From contig JAGAXG010000033.1 in the NCBI GenBank assembly GCA_017941035.1, positions 1 through 64,000 of the forward strand: a DNA stretch of 64,000 nt, written 5' to 3'. The position numbers were made by a program, and so were the translations under genes. The notes beneath the pieces are model-generated. The model made no database searches, was not told the origin of the DNA, and saw only the letters and a list, made by a program, of their open reading frames with translations. Shown one piece after another: positions 1 to 9,763 of the stretch. How positions within the stretch are numbered: the stretch's first letter is position 1; each line of letters starts with the position of its first letter. The DNA comes from a bacterium (GTDB lineage Bacteria; Cyanobacteriota; Vampirovibrionia; Gastranaerophilales; Gastranaerophilaceae).

Positions 1-271
1 GGCGGTAAGGACTCTGCCGAGAGAAAGGTGACTAAATGTCACGTTTCTCGAGAGGGGCGAACCCCACATCACGAGAGTGATGGCGGGTTCAATTCCCAAA
101 AACAAAAAAGCCCTCAAAAGAGGACTTATTATTGGCGGCGGTAAGGACTCTGCCGAGAGAAAGGTGACTAAATGTCACGTTTCTCGAGAGGGGCGAACCC
201 CACATCACGAGAGTGATGGCGGGTTCAATTCCCAAAAACAAAAAGCCCTCAAAAGAGGACTTATTATTGGC
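1..271. repeat. Tandem repeat, two units of 136 and 135 bp, ending in tRNA-Glu 3' sequence
   Basis: Bases 1-136 and 137-271 are the same unit, differing by one A in an A-run near 105/240. Each unit starts with the 10 bases that form the 3' end of the adjacent tRNA-Glu (ggcggtaagg at 1, 137 and again at 272). It then has a hairpin-rich insert and ends with a copy of the tRNA-Glu terminator. On the + strand the insert shows a 12-base stem with one mismatch (second copy about 158-186), a GGGG/CCCC hairpin and an ATCAC-GAGA-GTGAT hairpin. I could not fold it as a tRNA. It may be a duplicated element inserted at the tRNA 3' end, or an assembly effect if this is a contig end. Confidence 0.85.
236..260 (-). 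terminator. Intrinsic terminator after tRNA-Glu
   Basis: On the minus strand GTCCTC-TTTT-GAGGGC is followed by a T-run. A second copy lies at 101-125 in the tandem repeat. Confidence 0.75.
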
Positions 272-342
272 GGCGGTAAGGGGAATTGAACCCCTGTTTG
301 GAGAATGAGAATCTCCCGTCCTAACCACTAGACGATACCGCT
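268..342 (-). tRNA. tRNA-Glu(CUC)
   Basis: The minus strand folds as a full cloverleaf. The anticodon arm is GGAGA-TTCTCAT-TCTCC, giving anticodon CUC, and the T arm is AGGGG-TTCAATT-CCCCT. A genomic CCA follows discriminator G (complement of 268-271). The first acceptor pair is an A1:C72 mismatch, which is unusual; the other six acceptor pairs are intact. The Ser and Gln tRNAs in this window lack an encoded CCA, so this tRNA differs from them. An intrinsic terminator lies directly downstream at 236-260. Confidence 0.9.
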
Positions 343-417
343 ATATTTCGTTTTTACATGCTAATTATATCCAAACATTTTTTCTTTTTCAAGTATAATA
401 ATTTAGAGGAGAAAATT

Positions 418-2436
418 GTGAGCAAAGAACAAATTTATAAACTTTCGGAATTATACGATAATACTACTGATAAAAATGATATTCTAAATATTGAATCTAA
501 ATTAAAAAAACTTTTAAAACCATATAAAGAAGGTTCTATAGGTATTGCACAAATTAATCCTATTGCAGGAGATATTGAATACAACGCAAAAAAAATCGTT
601 AAATACATTGTTCATTCCCAAAATATAGGTCTGGATTTAGTAGTATTTCCGGAACTTTGTTTAATGGGCTATCCGATTGAAGATACCATAGATCGACATC
701 CTATTATTGTTGAAGAAAACATAAAATGGTTAAAACAAATCGCAAAAATCACTACAAATACAACTGCTCTTGTCGGGTTCGTAGAACCCCGTAAATATGA
801 CAAATTAACAGGTAAAAAATATTATAATTCTGTCGCTGTAATTAGCGAAGGTAAAATTCAATCTGTAATCAGAAAATCACTTCTTCCTACATATTCTGAA
901 TTTAATGATTACAGATATATTCAACCTTCGCCTGTTGTCGGGGCTCAAAGCGCTGAAACATTAGGAAAATTCAGCGCAAAAAAAGTCCAAATTTGCCCTA
1001 AAACAAACATTATAAATGGTAGAAAATACGGGATTTCCATTTGCGAAGATTGCTGGAATAATAAAGAATTTTTTAATGATACAACTCTATATTCGCTTGA
1101 TCCGATAGAAGAACTCGCAAAAGAAAAACCTGATGTTTTTATAAATTGTTCAGCGTCTCCTACCCGGGCAAAAAAAGAACAGTTGAAACACAATATGCTC
1201 TCATTCATATCTAAAAAATATACAACTCCTATTGTTTACGTCAACCAAGTCGGTGCAATAGATAATAGCTCTTTTGACGGTTCAAGCAGAGTTTTTGATA
1301 AAAATGGGAAACTTTTAGCACGCGCGAAATCTTTTAAAGAGCAATTTTTAATAGTAAATCCTGATAAAAATCTTGGGAAAATTTATCCTTTGACAAAAGG
1401 TTTAGAACAAAGTCTAACAGAGACAAAAGTTTATACTCTTGAATACGAACCTGATTTAGAAAGAACCTACAAAACTATCATTCAAGGGATACGCGATTAT
1501 TTCCAAAAAACAGGTTTTGTACGTGCCGTTCTAGGATTATCAGGAGGACTAGATTCTACGGTTTGTGCAGTTTTACTGGCAGATGCTCTGGGATGTAAAA
1601 ATGTTTTTGGAATAAGTATGCCGTCAAAAATTACTTCACAAGAAAGTAAATCTGATGCTCAAAAATTAGCGGAGAATTTAGAAATTAATTTTTGCGAAGC
1701 TTCTATAAAGGAAATGTTTGAAACAACTAACAATTGCTTGCAAAAATTATTTAAAAGTATAGAGAAAAAATGGGATAGCAGATATGAAAAATCTTTTACT
1801 TCAGATAATATCCAAGCACGCTCAAGAGCGATGTTTTTATGGGGCATAAGCAACGAATTTGGAAAGACTCTCCCTATTGCAACGTCAGATAAATCAGAAC
1901 TTTATATGGGCTATGCAACAATTAATGGTGATATGTCAGGAGGTTTTGCCCCGATTGCAGATGTGCCTAAAACTAAACTTTTTGCTCTTGCACGTTGGAT
2001 AAACAAAAATCGTGAAATTAAAAATGCAATTCCTCAAAGTATTATTGATAAAAAACCGGGAGCAGAATTAGCTATCGACCCAAAAACAGGAAAACCGCTT
2101 ATCGCTGAAGATGCACTTATGCCTTATGAATTTTTAGATGAAATAATATGGAGAATTGAAAACAAAAAAGAACATTATTTTGATATGCTAAATTCAAAAT
2201 TTCTTTACGAAAAAAAACATCCGATTTCAAAAGAACAAAAAATAGAATGGCTTGATAAATTTTATAGAAGAATGGCTTCCGCACTATATAAATGGTCAAT
2301 CCTTCCGCCTTCTGTAATTGTTGATTCTCGTTCTATCAATAAGTATGATTACAAACAGCCGATAACGTCTTCCGGGATAAATTATAAAGGCTTGTCAAAT
2401 GAAGAAATTAAAAGTAAAATTTTAGAAATTTTGTGA
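418..2436 (+). CDS. nadE: Glutamine-dependent NAD+ synthetase
   Basis: Makes NAD+ from deamido-NAD+, ATP and glutamine, the last step of NAD synthesis. The N-terminal half (about 45-330) is a nitrilase-type glutaminase with the Glu/Lys/Cys triad visible in FPELCLMGYP, RKSLLPTY and SICEDCWN. The C-terminal half is the synthetase with the ATP-pyrophosphatase P-loop LGLSGGLDSTV. At 672 residues it is the long two-domain form. I chose GTG at 418 because AGAGGA stands just upstream. The frame is open back to 358, but that leader (poly-Phe/Lys) looks non-coding. It ends in TGA, showing that UGA is a stop here. Confidence 0.95.
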   Translation: MSKEQIYKLSELYDNTTDKNDILNIESKLKKLLKPYKEGSIGIAQINPIAGDIEYNAKKIVKYIVHSQNIGLDLVVFPELCLMGYPIEDTIDRHPIIVEENIKWLKQIAKITTNTTALVGFVEPRKYDKLTGKKYYNSVAVISEGKIQSVIRKSLLPTYSEFNDYRYIQPSPVVGAQSAETLGKFSAKKVQICPKTNIINGRKYGISICEDCWNNKEFFNDTTLYSLDPIEELAKEKPDVFINCSASPTRAKKEQLKHNMLSFISKKYTTPIVYVNQVGAIDNSSFDGSSRVFDKNGKLLARAKSFKEQFLIVNPDKNLGKIYPLTKGLEQSLTETKVYTLEYEPDLERTYKTIIQGIRDYFQKTGFVRAVLGLSGGLDSTVCAVLLADALGCKNVFGISMPSKITSQESKSDAQKLAENLEINFCEASIKEMFETTNNCLQKLFKSIEKKWDSRYEKSFTSDNIQARSRAMFLWGISNEFGKTLPIATSDKSELYMGYATINGDMSGGFAPIADVPKTKLFALARWINKNREIKNAIPQSIIDKKPGAELAIDPKTGKPLIAEDALMPYEFLDEIIWRIENKKEHYFDMLNSKFLYEKKHPISKEQKIEWLDKFYRRMASALYKWSILPPSVIVDSRSINKYDYKQPITSSGINYKGLSNEEIKSKILEIL

Positions 2437-2465
2437 TAACATATTTTCAAAATAAGAGGACAAGC

Positions 2466-3560
2466 ATGACAAAATTTCATATTTTAAAATGGCTCTATAA
2501 GCACTCGCCAATAAATTTTTACACAACAACAAGCACTGGTGAAACTGTAATAAAATCTATAAATAGCACTTCTACAGGATACAAATATAATAGAATTTTT
2601 GAAGCTGATGAAATAAAAAACTTGAGAAAAATCGTTAAAAATTTTAAAAGATTTTCGACCGTTACTATTTTAATCTGTTATATTGCTATTGTATACGGAT
2701 TTATTTTCCCAAATTACAATTTACTTGAACAGATGAATATTCTTGTCGTTATTATTACTCTTTCAGCAATTCTGATCGCAGTTGGGATTTCTTATCTTAA
2801 CTCCAAAATTTTTGAAAAATATTTAAAAAATAAATTCGGGGATTTCGAAAAATCAAATTTCCCATATAATACAAGTTCATTTGAAAACCAATCATATAAA
2901 GAATTTAAGTTTGAACTTGTCAAAATATTTTTACTTTTATTATTTTTATGTGGAATATATTTTTATATAGGTTCGCCATACGAAACATCTAAAAATCTTG
3001 TAGAACAAGGCAGATACAAAGATGCGATAAAGATGTCAACAATTTGGTCAAAATTATTACCTATGGAGGCAAAATGGTATTCACTTCGAGCATACTCAAA
3101 GTTCAACATTCAAGACTATGAAGGTGCAATTAACGATTACGACATTGCATATACATTAGAAAATGATGAATATAAATTTATGAATTTTGATAATAAAATT
3201 TATATAAGATATTATCTTGGAGATTATGAAGAAGCTTTAAAAGAATTTAATGAAGAAATTAAAAATGCAGATAATGATTTTACAAGAGATTTATTGTTGT
3301 GGGATAAAGCACAATTTTTATATAACATCCAAAGATATAGCCAAGCTTTGAAAATATATAATAAATTACTTATAAATTCAGAAAGCGATAGAGTTTATTT
3401 GCTACAAAACCGTTTGTATTATGAACGATCCCAAGTTTATGAAAAACTTGGGAAACAAAAAGACGCGCAAAAAGACATGCAAGAAGCTGAAAAACTTAAC
3501 CTTGAACCTGAATTCGAAAATAATATTCCTGAACCTACACTGTTATTTGAAGTTATTTAA
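2466..3560 (+). CDS. TPR-repeat membrane protein
   Basis: 364 residues. Three hydrophobic segments lie in the first half (about residues 60-80, 90-110 and 155-175), followed by TPR-like helical pairs (KDAIKMSTIWSKLLP, YEGAINDYDIAYTLE, YEEALKEFNEEI, YSQALKIYNKLL). The TPR part probably serves as a protein-binding scaffold on one side of the membrane; its partner is unknown. The ATG at 2466 follows AGAGGA. A GTG at 2433 overlapping the nadE stop is possible but has no ribosome site. It is likely cotranscribed with nadE, 29 bases downstream. Confidence 0.75.
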   Translation: MTKFHILKWLYKHSPINFYTTTSTGETVIKSINSTSTGYKYNRIFEADEIKNLRKIVKNFKRFSTVTILICYIAIVYGFIFPNYNLLEQMNILVVIITLSAILIAVGISYLNSKIFEKYLKNKFGDFEKSNFPYNTSSFENQSYKEFKFELVKIFLLLLFLCGIYFYIGSPYETSKNLVEQGRYKDAIKMSTIWSKLLPMEAKWYSLRAYSKFNIQDYEGAINDYDIAYTLENDEYKFMNFDNKIYIRYYLGDYEEALKEFNEEIKNADNDFTRDLLLWDKAQFLYNIQRYSQALKIYNKLLINSESDRVYLLQNRLYYERSQVYEKLGKQKDAQKDMQEAEKLNLEPEFENNIPEPTLLFEVI

Positions 3561-3611
3561 CATTTAGCTCAAATTTTTGAGTTCAATATTAAGATTTTCC
3601 TTATAGCTTAA

Positions 3612-6600
3612 TTATTTATACTGTCCGAAACCAAAAATCTTTTTAATACGATTTATAGGTTTTTTAGCTTCAATTTCTCTCAATCTGGCTTCTTCTTGAG
3701 CCTGCTGAGCTTGCTCTTGTCTTAATTTGATCAATTCTTCAACTGATAATCCTTCTTCCCCAGGTTCCGGAGTCGGGATTGTATCAACGAAGTCTTTTGC
3801 AGATTGGATTTCGGAAGCTAATGCTAACCATTTAAACGATTTTATCATTTTTAAAGGCTTACGGGTATCACCTTTTAATCTTATTTGAAATTTTGTTGCA
3901 TTTTCATCAGATTTACCCTCTCCAAGAGAAGGAATTGCCTTCATTTCTTCAGGAGAAACTTCTTCACAGAATAGAGAAAATGCTTTTACCATTGCAACAT
4001 TTAAACCTGGAGTATGCTTAATTAAATTAACAGGATTTAAATTAGCAAGCGGGCCTAAATAATCTGCAAAAGCAGATGCAAGTTTACCGCGAATCTTCAT
4101 TTCTGCGGAGTAATCAATTATATTTAATTTCCCGAAAATATACATCGACATTACATCTCCTTGAGATTTTATAGGAGATATTTCAACTGTTCCTTTATTT
4201 ATTTTCAAATGCCCATATAATTCATTAAATCTGGAAGTGTTGAAAGTTAACAAATTAGTTATTAAAGACCCAATTGTTGAAGAGAAAAACTTATTTTCTC
4301 TGATATTTTCAGCCATAATAAAATTTTCAAGTTTTCCGAATGGCCCTAATTGACCTTTCTTAATATTAAAATCAATAATACCTCTCAAAGTTTTTAATTG
4401 TTCTTCCTGTGAAAAGCCTTTCAATTTTAAAACAGCAAAGAAATTTAAATCACCTGTAACTGCATCTTTCATATTCATTAAATCAGCAAGGATTTTTTCT
4501 ATGTTAAAATCCTTACCACTGACTTCTGCCCATATTTCCTGAGTTATAATGTTCATTGATGCTTTACCGAGTACAACACCCTTTAACGGATTTGTCTTGA
4601 GATTTGTTAAATGAACAATATTTTTTATTAAATCAAACTTTGAAGTTGTATTTTCGATTAAGATTTTATCCATAACGATTTTTTTCAATCGTAAATGTCC
4701 ATTCATAATCTGAGCAGGAAAATCTTTTCTTGGTTCAATACCAAGTTTTTCTCTGTTAGGTTCTGAAGTCGGGAATAACTTTATTATAGCTTCAGACATT
4801 TTAGTTAATTTATTTACATCAATGAAACGTGAAACTACATTTACGTCAAATAAAGTCATTTTTGAAAGTAAATACCAATTAGTTTTTGCCTCAACTTTAA
4901 AATCAGAACCGTTAGCATCAATACCATCAAAATTAAATTTTAATTCATAAGAACCTATATTGGCAATTATTTTTTTTATATTTAAGTAAATATCAGGCAT
5001 TTTGAAATCTTTTATTTCAAAAATCCCTTTAATGATAGGGGATGATGGTTTACCATAAGCATACAAATTACCACCAACACTGAATTCTGAATTAGGGAAT
5101 ATTCCTATAGAACCCTGCAATTGATGAGCAAGATGCAATTTAAATAAACTTATAAAAGGTTGTATAGAAAGATTTGTCAATATTGCCTTGACAGAAGCAA
5201 TTTCTTTTGTACCGCGCATATTAGCTTTCAAACTATTTGTAAATTCCGACGGAGTTCTTGAAAATAACCCTGTTTTTTCGAATTTTATTGTATCTCCAGC
5301 TTTATGAGCATTTATCTGCAAAATAGTCTGTTTGCCAACCAAATCTTTCATAATCACAGGAGTAATATAATTAGCATTATCCGCAAGTATTTGAGCAGTA
5401 AAATCAGTTTTTCGATTATCAACATAAACCTGAGCCTTTAATGGTAAATTACCTTGATGTAAAAGGTAAGGAATTGCAACCGGTCCTGAAACTATTGCAA
5501 TATCAGACGATGCAAGATACCCGTCTGCACTCATTTTTGCATTCATATTTGTTTGATAATCATTTATAATACCGCTGATTTTTATATTTGATTTTTCATT
5601 AAATTTTACTTTTAAAGGGTTTATAACTATATTGCTATCATCAATATCAATATTTAACAATCCATTATAAAAAACAGAGTGTAATGAAGGAAGATTTAAA
5701 TTAAATCCTTTATTTGATATTCTGCCCTTCATTGTTTGAGAGAATTTTACAATACCAATACGAGTATTTTCATTTTTTAGATTAAATAAACCCGATTTTT
5801 CGGAAACTTGAAAATTATTCATATCTATTTTCAAAAGTCCTACAAGATTTTTGATTTGACCGGAAATTTTACCCTTTACAGTTACATCACCGGAATCTAA
5901 ATTATATTTATTTTTGATTTCGCGTGGTGCGAATGCTTTATATAATCCAGATATAGGGATTTTATCACCATCTATATTAAAATTTGCAATTGTATCAGTT
6001 GATATTTGTCCTGATACATTCAAAGGTCTTTGATTTATAAGAAGATGAGTATCATCGATCTTAAAAATATTATCATCGAAAATTAAATTAGCCCTTATAT
6101 CATCAAACAATAATCCTATATTATTATCAGAAATTTTTCCATTACGGACAATCATTATTCCTGATGATTCTAAATCCTTAAAATTTGTTTTTATATGAGC
6201 ATTTGCATTAAAATAACCGGATGCACTCATATTCCCAAAATCATTTTTTATGTGAATAGTAGCGAGATAAGCCTTTGCAATATTCAAAAGATTTATAAAA
6301 TTAATTTTAGTCGATTCTAATGTTAAATCAGCAAAAGGTTTTTTACCATGATTTAACACTCCAAATAGTTTAATGTTTTCACTCCCTGTCACATATAGAC
6401 TTGAATCAATATTTATTTTTGTACCTTTTGAATTTAAATTTAAATAAGACTTAGGTAATTGCAGTCCTGAAAGCTTTACAGTAGTATTATTTACATTTAA
6501 AAAACCATCGATTTTTAAATTATCATAACGTTTAAATTTTCGAATTTTCAATTTAGCGTCTATATCAGATTTTAAATCATAATCTCTATACGCACTTACC

Positions 6601-7370
6601 GGATTAACAAAAGGTACTGAATAAACAGCTTCTAAATCCTCTTGCTCACGCTGTGGAAAAATAAATTTCGGCAATATTGAATCTATATTGATATTCGCAT
6701 TTATATTTACATTATCATCACTATATAATTTTGCATCAGTTTTGATTATACCCTTAACACCGTTATAATAAGCAAGTTTCAATCTATCACCTTTCAGAGT
6801 AAGGCTATGTCCTGCTTTAATGTCATTTATCCCTGCATCATAACGATTCAAAACAAAATTTGGAACAATAACTTTTATTTTTGTAATATCAAAAGGTAAT
6901 TCTACAGGATCCTTTATTTCATATTTTTCAGGGTGTGCGAGTTTATCTTGTCTTCGCTTATTTACCAAATCCTCATAAACACGAGCTACTGCAAACTGTT
7001 CTCCATCTTTTATATCAATATTCAATTTAGGATTATCAATTTGAACATTAGTAATTCTCACTGTAAGCCACAACAAAGAAGGAAGAAATATTTTAGTTTT
7101 AATTTTCCCTGTTTTTAAAACAGTAGAACCATCAGGAAGCAAAACCTCTAGTTTGTTTGTCTTAATCCCTGCCTCTAATAAAGGGGTTGTTATAACCTTT
7201 ATATCTCCCAAATTAATATTAAGTCCGGAATTTTCTTTAACAAGCTTCTGAATTTCGGGTTTATAAGAATTTAAATCTATTCTGGATGGGAGTATAAATA
7301 AAAACGAAAAATATAAACAAAGAAGTATTACACCGACAATATACCCCGTAATCGAAAAAAATTTTTTCAT
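3612..7370 (-). CDS. Large AsmA/TamB-like envelope protein
   Basis: 1252 residues with one N-terminal membrane anchor (about 5-27), then a long beta-rich region made of repeated DxxDI/NIN-type strands. The opening segment (LNSYKPEIQKLVKENSGLN) matches the AsmA N-terminal pattern, and the C-terminal region (residues about 950-1150) has AsmA-C-like strands with FGKL motifs. Proteins of this family span the periplasm and are thought to carry lipid between membranes, so the cell is probably diderm. It has a charged Gln/Glu-rich tail (about 1215-1235). Start at 7370 follows GAGGG; an upstream ATG at 7382 overlaps that site. Confidence 0.8.
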   Translation of the reverse strand: MKKFFSITGYIVGVILLCLYFSFLFILPSRIDLNSYKPEIQKLVKENSGLNINLGDIKVITTPLLEAGIKTNKLEVLLPDGSTVLKTGKIKTKIFLPSLLWLTVRITNVQIDNPKLNIDIKDGEQFAVARVYEDLVNKRRQDKLAHPEKYEIKDPVELPFDITKIKVIVPNFVLNRYDAGINDIKAGHSLTLKGDRLKLAYYNGVKGIIKTDAKLYSDDNVNINANINIDSILPKFIFPQREQEDLEAVYSVPFVNPVSAYRDYDLKSDIDAKLKIRKFKRYDNLKIDGFLNVNNTTVKLSGLQLPKSYLNLNSKGTKINIDSSLYVTGSENIKLFGVLNHGKKPFADLTLESTKINFINLLNIAKAYLATIHIKNDFGNMSASGYFNANAHIKTNFKDLESSGIMIVRNGKISDNNIGLLFDDIRANLIFDDNIFKIDDTHLLINQRPLNVSGQISTDTIANFNIDGDKIPISGLYKAFAPREIKNKYNLDSGDVTVKGKISGQIKNLVGLLKIDMNNFQVSEKSGLFNLKNENTRIGIVKFSQTMKGRISNKGFNLNLPSLHSVFYNGLLNIDIDDSNIVINPLKVKFNEKSNIKISGIINDYQTNMNAKMSADGYLASSDIAIVSGPVAIPYLLHQGNLPLKAQVYVDNRKTDFTAQILADNANYITPVIMKDLVGKQTILQINAHKAGDTIKFEKTGLFSRTPSEFTNSLKANMRGTKEIASVKAILTNLSIQPFISLFKLHLAHQLQGSIGIFPNSEFSVGGNLYAYGKPSSPIIKGIFEIKDFKMPDIYLNIKKIIANIGSYELKFNFDGIDANGSDFKVEAKTNWYLLSKMTLFDVNVVSRFIDVNKLTKMSEAIIKLFPTSEPNREKLGIEPRKDFPAQIMNGHLRLKKIVMDKILIENTTSKFDLIKNIVHLTNLKTNPLKGVVLGKASMNIITQEIWAEVSGKDFNIEKILADLMNMKDAVTGDLNFFAVLKLKGFSQEEQLKTLRGIIDFNIKKGQLGPFGKLENFIMAENIRENKFFSSTIGSLITNLLTFNTSRFNELYGHLKINKGTVEISPIKSQGDVMSMYIFGKLNIIDYSAEMKIRGKLASAFADYLGPLANLNPVNLIKHTPGLNVAMVKAFSLFCEEVSPEEMKAIPSLGEGKSDENATKFQIRLKGDTRKPLKMIKSFKWLALASEIQSAKDFVDTIPTPEPGEEGLSVEELIKLRQEQAQQAQEEARLREIEAKKPINRIKKIFGFGQYK

Positions 7371-7427
7371 AATAACCCTCATATATATAACGAGATTATT
7401 ATAGAATAAATAAAAATTAATGTAAAA

Positions 7428-7904
7428 TTATCCAATTATAAAAGAATGAAACCAACATGCAAATATTACGCCATATGAAGCTCCAACAAATACTTCCAAA
7501 GGGGTATGACCTAAAAGTTCTTTTAATTTACCGCCAACAGCTTTTAGATCATGATTATAAATTTCTTCCATTACTTTATTAAGGCATGCTGCTGTCTTAC
7601 CTGCTGCGCGTCTTAATCCTGCGGCATCGTACATTATCACTAAGGCGTAACCCAACGAAACAGCAAATGTCATTGATTCAAAACCTTGAATAATACCAAT
7701 AGAAGTTGACAATGCCATAACTCCTGCGGAATGTGTACTTGGCATACCGCCTGTTGTTGTAAAAATTTTAAAATTAATTTTTTGGGTTTTCGCAGTAAAT
7801 AAAATAAATTTTATTATTTGGCCGGTTAAAGCAGCTAAAAGCCCACAAGTCAAAACTTCATAACCATTATTTGCTATTATATGCTTAAACGTTTCAATTA
7901 ACAT
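7428..7904 (-). CDS. Divergent PAP2 family protein (DUF212)
   Basis: 158 residues with hydrophobic segments and the family signatures GGMPSTHSAG, DAAGLRRAAG and LGHTPLEVFVGA. These are related to acid phosphatase/haloperoxidase motifs and suggest a membrane-bound phosphatase-like enzyme. Its ATG overlaps the ispA stop (TAATG at 7902-7906), so the two are translationally coupled. That position fits work on a polyprenyl diphosphate, but the substrate is inferred only from context. Confidence 0.85.
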   Translation of the reverse strand: MLIETFKHIIANNGYEVLTCGLLAALTGQIIKFILFTAKTQKINFKIFTTTGGMPSTHSAGVMALSTSIGIIQGFESMTFAVSLGYALVIMYDAAGLRRAAGKTAACLNKVMEEIYNHDLKAVGGKLKELLGHTPLEVFVGASYGVIFACWFHSFIIG

Positions 7905-8779
7905 TACAACCCTACCCTTTTAGATAAATTATCTATAATTTCATTAAATATCTCAGAATTAAAATTCTGTTCTCTCATTATATCACGACAATAATCAAGA
8001 GTGCAAGAGAGTTTACATTTTGCTTCTTCTAAACCATATAATGACACGAAGGTTAATTTACCTTGTTGTTTATCTTTTCCTAAAGTTTTTCCCATTTGTT
8101 TAAATGTAGAAATTTCATCTAAAATATCATCTGCTATTTGAAAAGCAAGTCCAAAATTTTTCGCAAATTCAGTAATTTGACCAAGGGTCTCATCATCTGC
8201 ATCCGCGATAATTGCACCTGTACGCATAGCAAGCTGGAATAAATCTGATGTTTTATGTATATGAAGATAATGTATAATTTCTTCTTTATTTTTAACAGAA
8301 CTATGCTCACTTTCAATATCCAATACTTGACCAGCTATTACACCACGTGCTCCCGCATAATTAAAATACTCATTTAAAACTCTTATTTTTGTTGTAGGTG
8401 ACAAATTTTCAGAAAATTTAGAAATAATTTGCGGTGCAAAAGTTAAAAGTGCATCTCCGGCAAGAGTAGCAATTGCTTCTCCAAAAACTTTATGATTAGA
8501 AGGTTTGCCACGTCTGAAATCATCATTATCCATACAAGGCAAATCATCGTGGATTAAAGTTTGAGCATGAAGCATTTCAATTGCACAAGCTGACGGTAAG
8601 GCATTTTCTATTTCTCCCCCAAACATAGAACAAGTTTCTAAGCACATAATTGGGCGAAGCCTTTTCCCTGGTAATGTAACCGTATATTTCATAGATTTAA
8701 AAAGATTTTGCGGATATTCGATTTGTAAATATTCGTCTAATTTATTATTTACAAGTTTTATATAATCATTAATATTCAT
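7904..8779 (-). CDS. ispA: Polyprenyl (farnesyl/geranylgeranyl) diphosphate synthase
   Basis: Condenses isopentenyl diphosphate with an allylic diphosphate in isoprenoid synthesis. Both aspartate-rich motifs are present: DDLPCMDND followed by RRGKPSNHK, and DDILD near the C-terminal third. At 291 residues it is close to the usual 290-300. ATG at 8779 has AAGGA upstream; longer forms run into rsgA. It overlaps the rsgA end by 11 bases and touches the PAP2 gene, so rsgA-ispA-PAP2 form one operon. The exact product chain length cannot be read from the sequence. Confidence 0.93.
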   Translation of the reverse strand: MNINDYIKLVNNKLDEYLQIEYPQNLFKSMKYTVTLPGKRLRPIMCLETCSMFGGEIENALPSACAIEMLHAQTLIHDDLPCMDNDDFRRGKPSNHKVFGEAIATLAGDALLTFAPQIISKFSENLSPTTKIRVLNEYFNYAGARGVIAGQVLDIESEHSSVKNKEEIIHYLHIHKTSDLFQLAMRTGAIIADADDETLGQITEFAKNFGLAFQIADDILDEISTFKQMGKTLGKDKQQGKLTFVSLYGLEEAKCKLSCTLDYCRDIMREQNFNSEIFNEIIDNLSKRVGL

Positions 8780-9761
8780 TTTCAATTTCCTTATAAACTC
8801 TTTGTCTTTGTGTATTCCGAGAAACTTGACGTTTTTTCTCACTAATTTTTGCAACCGTTCTGTTATGATGAAATTTTTGAGATGATTCTTCCTTAATCCC
8901 GTTGTATTTTACTTTTTCCTTATATTCAAACGCTTCTTTCACAAATTCAAGATAACTTTCATAACGAGTATGATCTATTTGTTCCATGTGATTTAAAACT
9001 TCACATCCCTGTTCATTTATATGTAGACAATCAGAATATTTGCACAAACTTTTATATTGGAAAATGTCATCAAACAATAAATCAACGTCTCTTGGCAGTA
9101 TAAAATCAAATTTTACATTACTAAATCCCGGAGTATCAATTATTGCAGTGTCGTTAGAAATAGGAATAATTTCACAATGACGAGTTGTATGAGTTCCGCG
9201 ATTTAATTTTTCACTAACGGATTTTGTTTTTAATTTTACTTTTGGATTTAACGCATTAATAAGACTTGATTTCCCAACTCCTGAATTACCACACAGAGCA
9301 GATAATTTTCCTTTTAACACACTGGAAAAATCTTGAATACCTAATTTTTCCAACGCAGAAGTAAATAATATTTTATATCCTAAAGGTTTATATATTTTTT
9401 CTATTCTATCTTTTAAATTATTTTCAAATTCCAAGTCTTCTTTATTAAAACATAGCACGACCGGAATTTTATAATATTTAGCAAGTGAAATATATCTGTT
9501 TAACTGATGAAAATCAAGCTCTGGCTGCTTTAATGCAGAAACCACAACAATTTGATCAACATTTGAAACTGAAGGCCGTATAATAAAATTTTTCCGAGGA
9601 AGGATTTTGTTGATTACATCACCATAAAATTCGACATAATCGCCTGTGACAATAGATGTTTTTTGTTTTTTAATAATTTCTCGTATTTTGCAAGAAGTAA
9701 TTTTATTTTCTGCATTAACAAAATATGAATCTGAATAAATCTTGTAAACTTGTCCTATCAT
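8769..9761 (-). CDS. rsgA: Ribosome small-subunit GTPase RsgA
   Basis: Late 30S subunit assembly factor. An N-terminal OB-fold (about 1-60) is followed by a circularly permuted GTPase: NKED (G4) precedes GNSGVGKSS (G1, P-loop) and DTPGFSN (G3). The C-terminal zinc-binding module is intact (CKYSDCLHINEQGCEV). At 330 residues it is normal length. I chose ATG at 9761, three bases after the upstream transglycosylase stop; a TTG at 9794 would overlap that gene. Confidence 0.93.
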   Translation of the reverse strand: MIGQVYKIYSDSYFVNAENKITSCKIREIIKKQKTSIVTGDYVEFYGDVINKILPRKNFIIRPSVSNVDQIVVVSALKQPELDFHQLNRYISLAKYYKIPVVLCFNKEDLEFENNLKDRIEKIYKPLGYKILFTSALEKLGIQDFSSVLKGKLSALCGNSGVGKSSLINALNPKVKLKTKSVSEKLNRGTHTTRHCEIIPISNDTAIIDTPGFSNVKFDFILPRDVDLLFDDIFQYKSLCKYSDCLHINEQGCEVLNHMEQIDHTRYESYLEFVKEAFEYKEKVKYNGIKEESSQKFHHNRTVAKISEKKRQVSRNTQRQRVYKEIENEY

Positions 9762-9763
9762 AC

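Noticed and set aside
1-271. CRISPR array or extra tRNA copies
   Set aside because: Only two units with no unique spacers, and the insert does not fold as a cloverleaf.
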